Part shown: one piece after another, positions 5,407 through 6,001 of the stretch
Layout of the letters: the number at the start of each line of letters is the position of its first letter
How positions within the stretch are numbered: position 1 is the first letter of the stretch
Assembly (NCBI GenBank): GCA_946480685.1
Contig: CAMLLI010000302.1
Span: forward strand, 1-6,001
Direction of reading: 5' to 3'
From: an uncultured Flammeovirgaceae bacterium
GTDB taxonomy: Bacteria; Bacteroidota; Bacteroidia; Cytophagales; Cyclobacteriaceae
Length of the DNA stretch: 6,001 nt
Made by a program: the position numbers and the translations under genes
Notes under the pieces: model-generated
Databases searched by the model: none
The model's input: the letters and a program-made list of their open reading frames with translations, nothing else
What the model was told of the DNA's origin: nothing

Positions 5407-6001
5407 ATGGTTTCCATACTTCTACCGCTTATTCTGAGTTTCGGGCAAACGAAGAGCGCTCCTGAACCTATTCAGGTAGATGGATATACCATGGGCACGA
5501 CTTATCACATTACCTATTTTGATAGTCAAAACAGAAATCTCAAAAGCTCGATCGATTCGCTTTTGAAAAAAGTAAATCACTCGATCAACACGTACGATGC
5601 ATCTTCGGAAGTTTCGCACTTCAACACCAGCAAGCGAGGCATTGCATTCGGACTCTCGCACTTGCAGATCATTTTAAAGAAATCAGAAGAAGTTTACAAG
5701 GCATCGCACGGAGCGTTCGATCCAACAGTAATGCCACTGGTCAATGCATGGGGTTTTGGTCCGGGTAAAGCTTTCGCGCTAAGCAAAGCATCAGTTGATT
5801 CACTGAAAAAATTTATAGGCTTCGATAAAATCCGCGTCACGCGTGACAGTCTCCTTAAATTAGATCCGCGTGTTCAACTTGACTTCGGCGGCATAGGACA
5901 AGGCTATGGTGCCGATGTAATCGCAGACTTTCTAAAATCAAAAGGAATTAAAAATCTGTTGGTTGAGTTAGGCGGAGAAGGGATGGCCTTCGGTAAAAAT
6001 C
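5407..6001 (+). CDS. apbE: FAD:protein FMN transferase ApbE (3' end cut by window)
   Basis: Mg-dependent periplasmic enzyme that attaches FMN from FAD to a Ser/Thr of flavoproteins such as NqrB/NqrC or RnfD/RnfG types. The first 198 codons are present; about 140 residues, including the C-terminal metal ligands, lie beyond the edge. Motifs in order are YTMGTTY (27-33), INTYDASSEVSHFN (60-73), GAFDPTVMPLVNAWGFG (102-118), LDFGGIGQGYGAD (158-170) and LVELGGEG (185-192). The start is ATG 5407: an in-frame TAA lies at 5386-5388 with no start codon between. The N-terminus MVSILLPLILSFGQ looks like a short signal sequence with cleavage before Q14, which would fit the Bacteroidetes tendency for mature exported proteins to begin with Gln. 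It lacks the lipobox cysteine seen in many ApbE proteins and has no basic residue ahead of the hydrophobic core, so export efficiency is uncertain. Target flavoproteins are not in view. Confidence 0.93.
   Translation, partial: MVSILLPLILSFGQTKSAPEPIQVDGYTMGTTYHITYFDSQNRNLKSSIDSLLKKVNHSINTYDASSEVSHFNTSKRGIAFGLSHLQIILKKSEEVYKASHGAFDPTVMPLVNAWGFGPGKAFALSKASVDSLKKFIGFDKIRVTRDSLLKLDPRVQLDFGGIGQGYGADVIADFLKSKGIKNLLVELGGEGMAFGKN

Noticed and set aside
5422..5661. 79-codon minus-strand open frame within apbE
   Set aside because: ApbE motifs at residues 27-73 are encoded on the plus strand over the same bases.

Overview
The window looks like ordinary chromosomal DNA of a Bacteroidetes/Bacteroidota bacterium, probably from the Cytophagales side (lineage inferred). 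The clues are: RuvB and thymidine kinase sequences of Bacteroidetes type; no Shine-Dalgarno sequence ahead of the starts; one exact match to the Bacteroidetes -7 promoter box (TAnnTTTG); a signal peptide whose predicted mature end begins with Gln; and two proteins with no assignable function, one of which resembles Bacteroidetes-restricted proteins as I remember them. No mobile element, CRISPR array, tRNA or rRNA was seen.

Layout, left to right: a short array of 7/14-bp tandem repeats at the left edge; a probable terminator and then thymidine kinase (tdk) on the minus strand; a 162-bp divergent gap; a plus-strand two-domain protein of unknown function with a Pro/Gln-rich linker; a convergent junction of 11 bp where an imperfect hairpin covers both stop codons; a minus-strand helical protein of unknown function that starts at GTG; an 88-bp gap holding a perfect 13-bp terminator stem interlocked with a promoter; a minus-strand membrane-anchored, glutamate-synthase-like FMN/Fe-S oxidoreductase; an 80-bp gap; ruvB on the minus strand; a 166-bp divergent gap with two inverted repeats; and the first 198 codons of a plus-strand ApbE flavin transferase, cut by the window edge.

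Functionally these are mostly unrelated housekeeping genes: thymidine salvage (tdk), Holliday junction migration (ruvB), a flavin/iron-sulfur oxidoreductase of unknown substrate, and periplasmic protein flavinylation (apbE). ruvB and the glutamate-synthase-like gene may share a transcript, since no convincing terminator separates them. The points most worth a second look are the loss of three of the four zinc-ligand cysteines in the thymidine kinase, the interlocked terminator/promoter at about 2488-2534, and the inverted repeats between ruvB and apbE. I found no convincing new multi-gene system.
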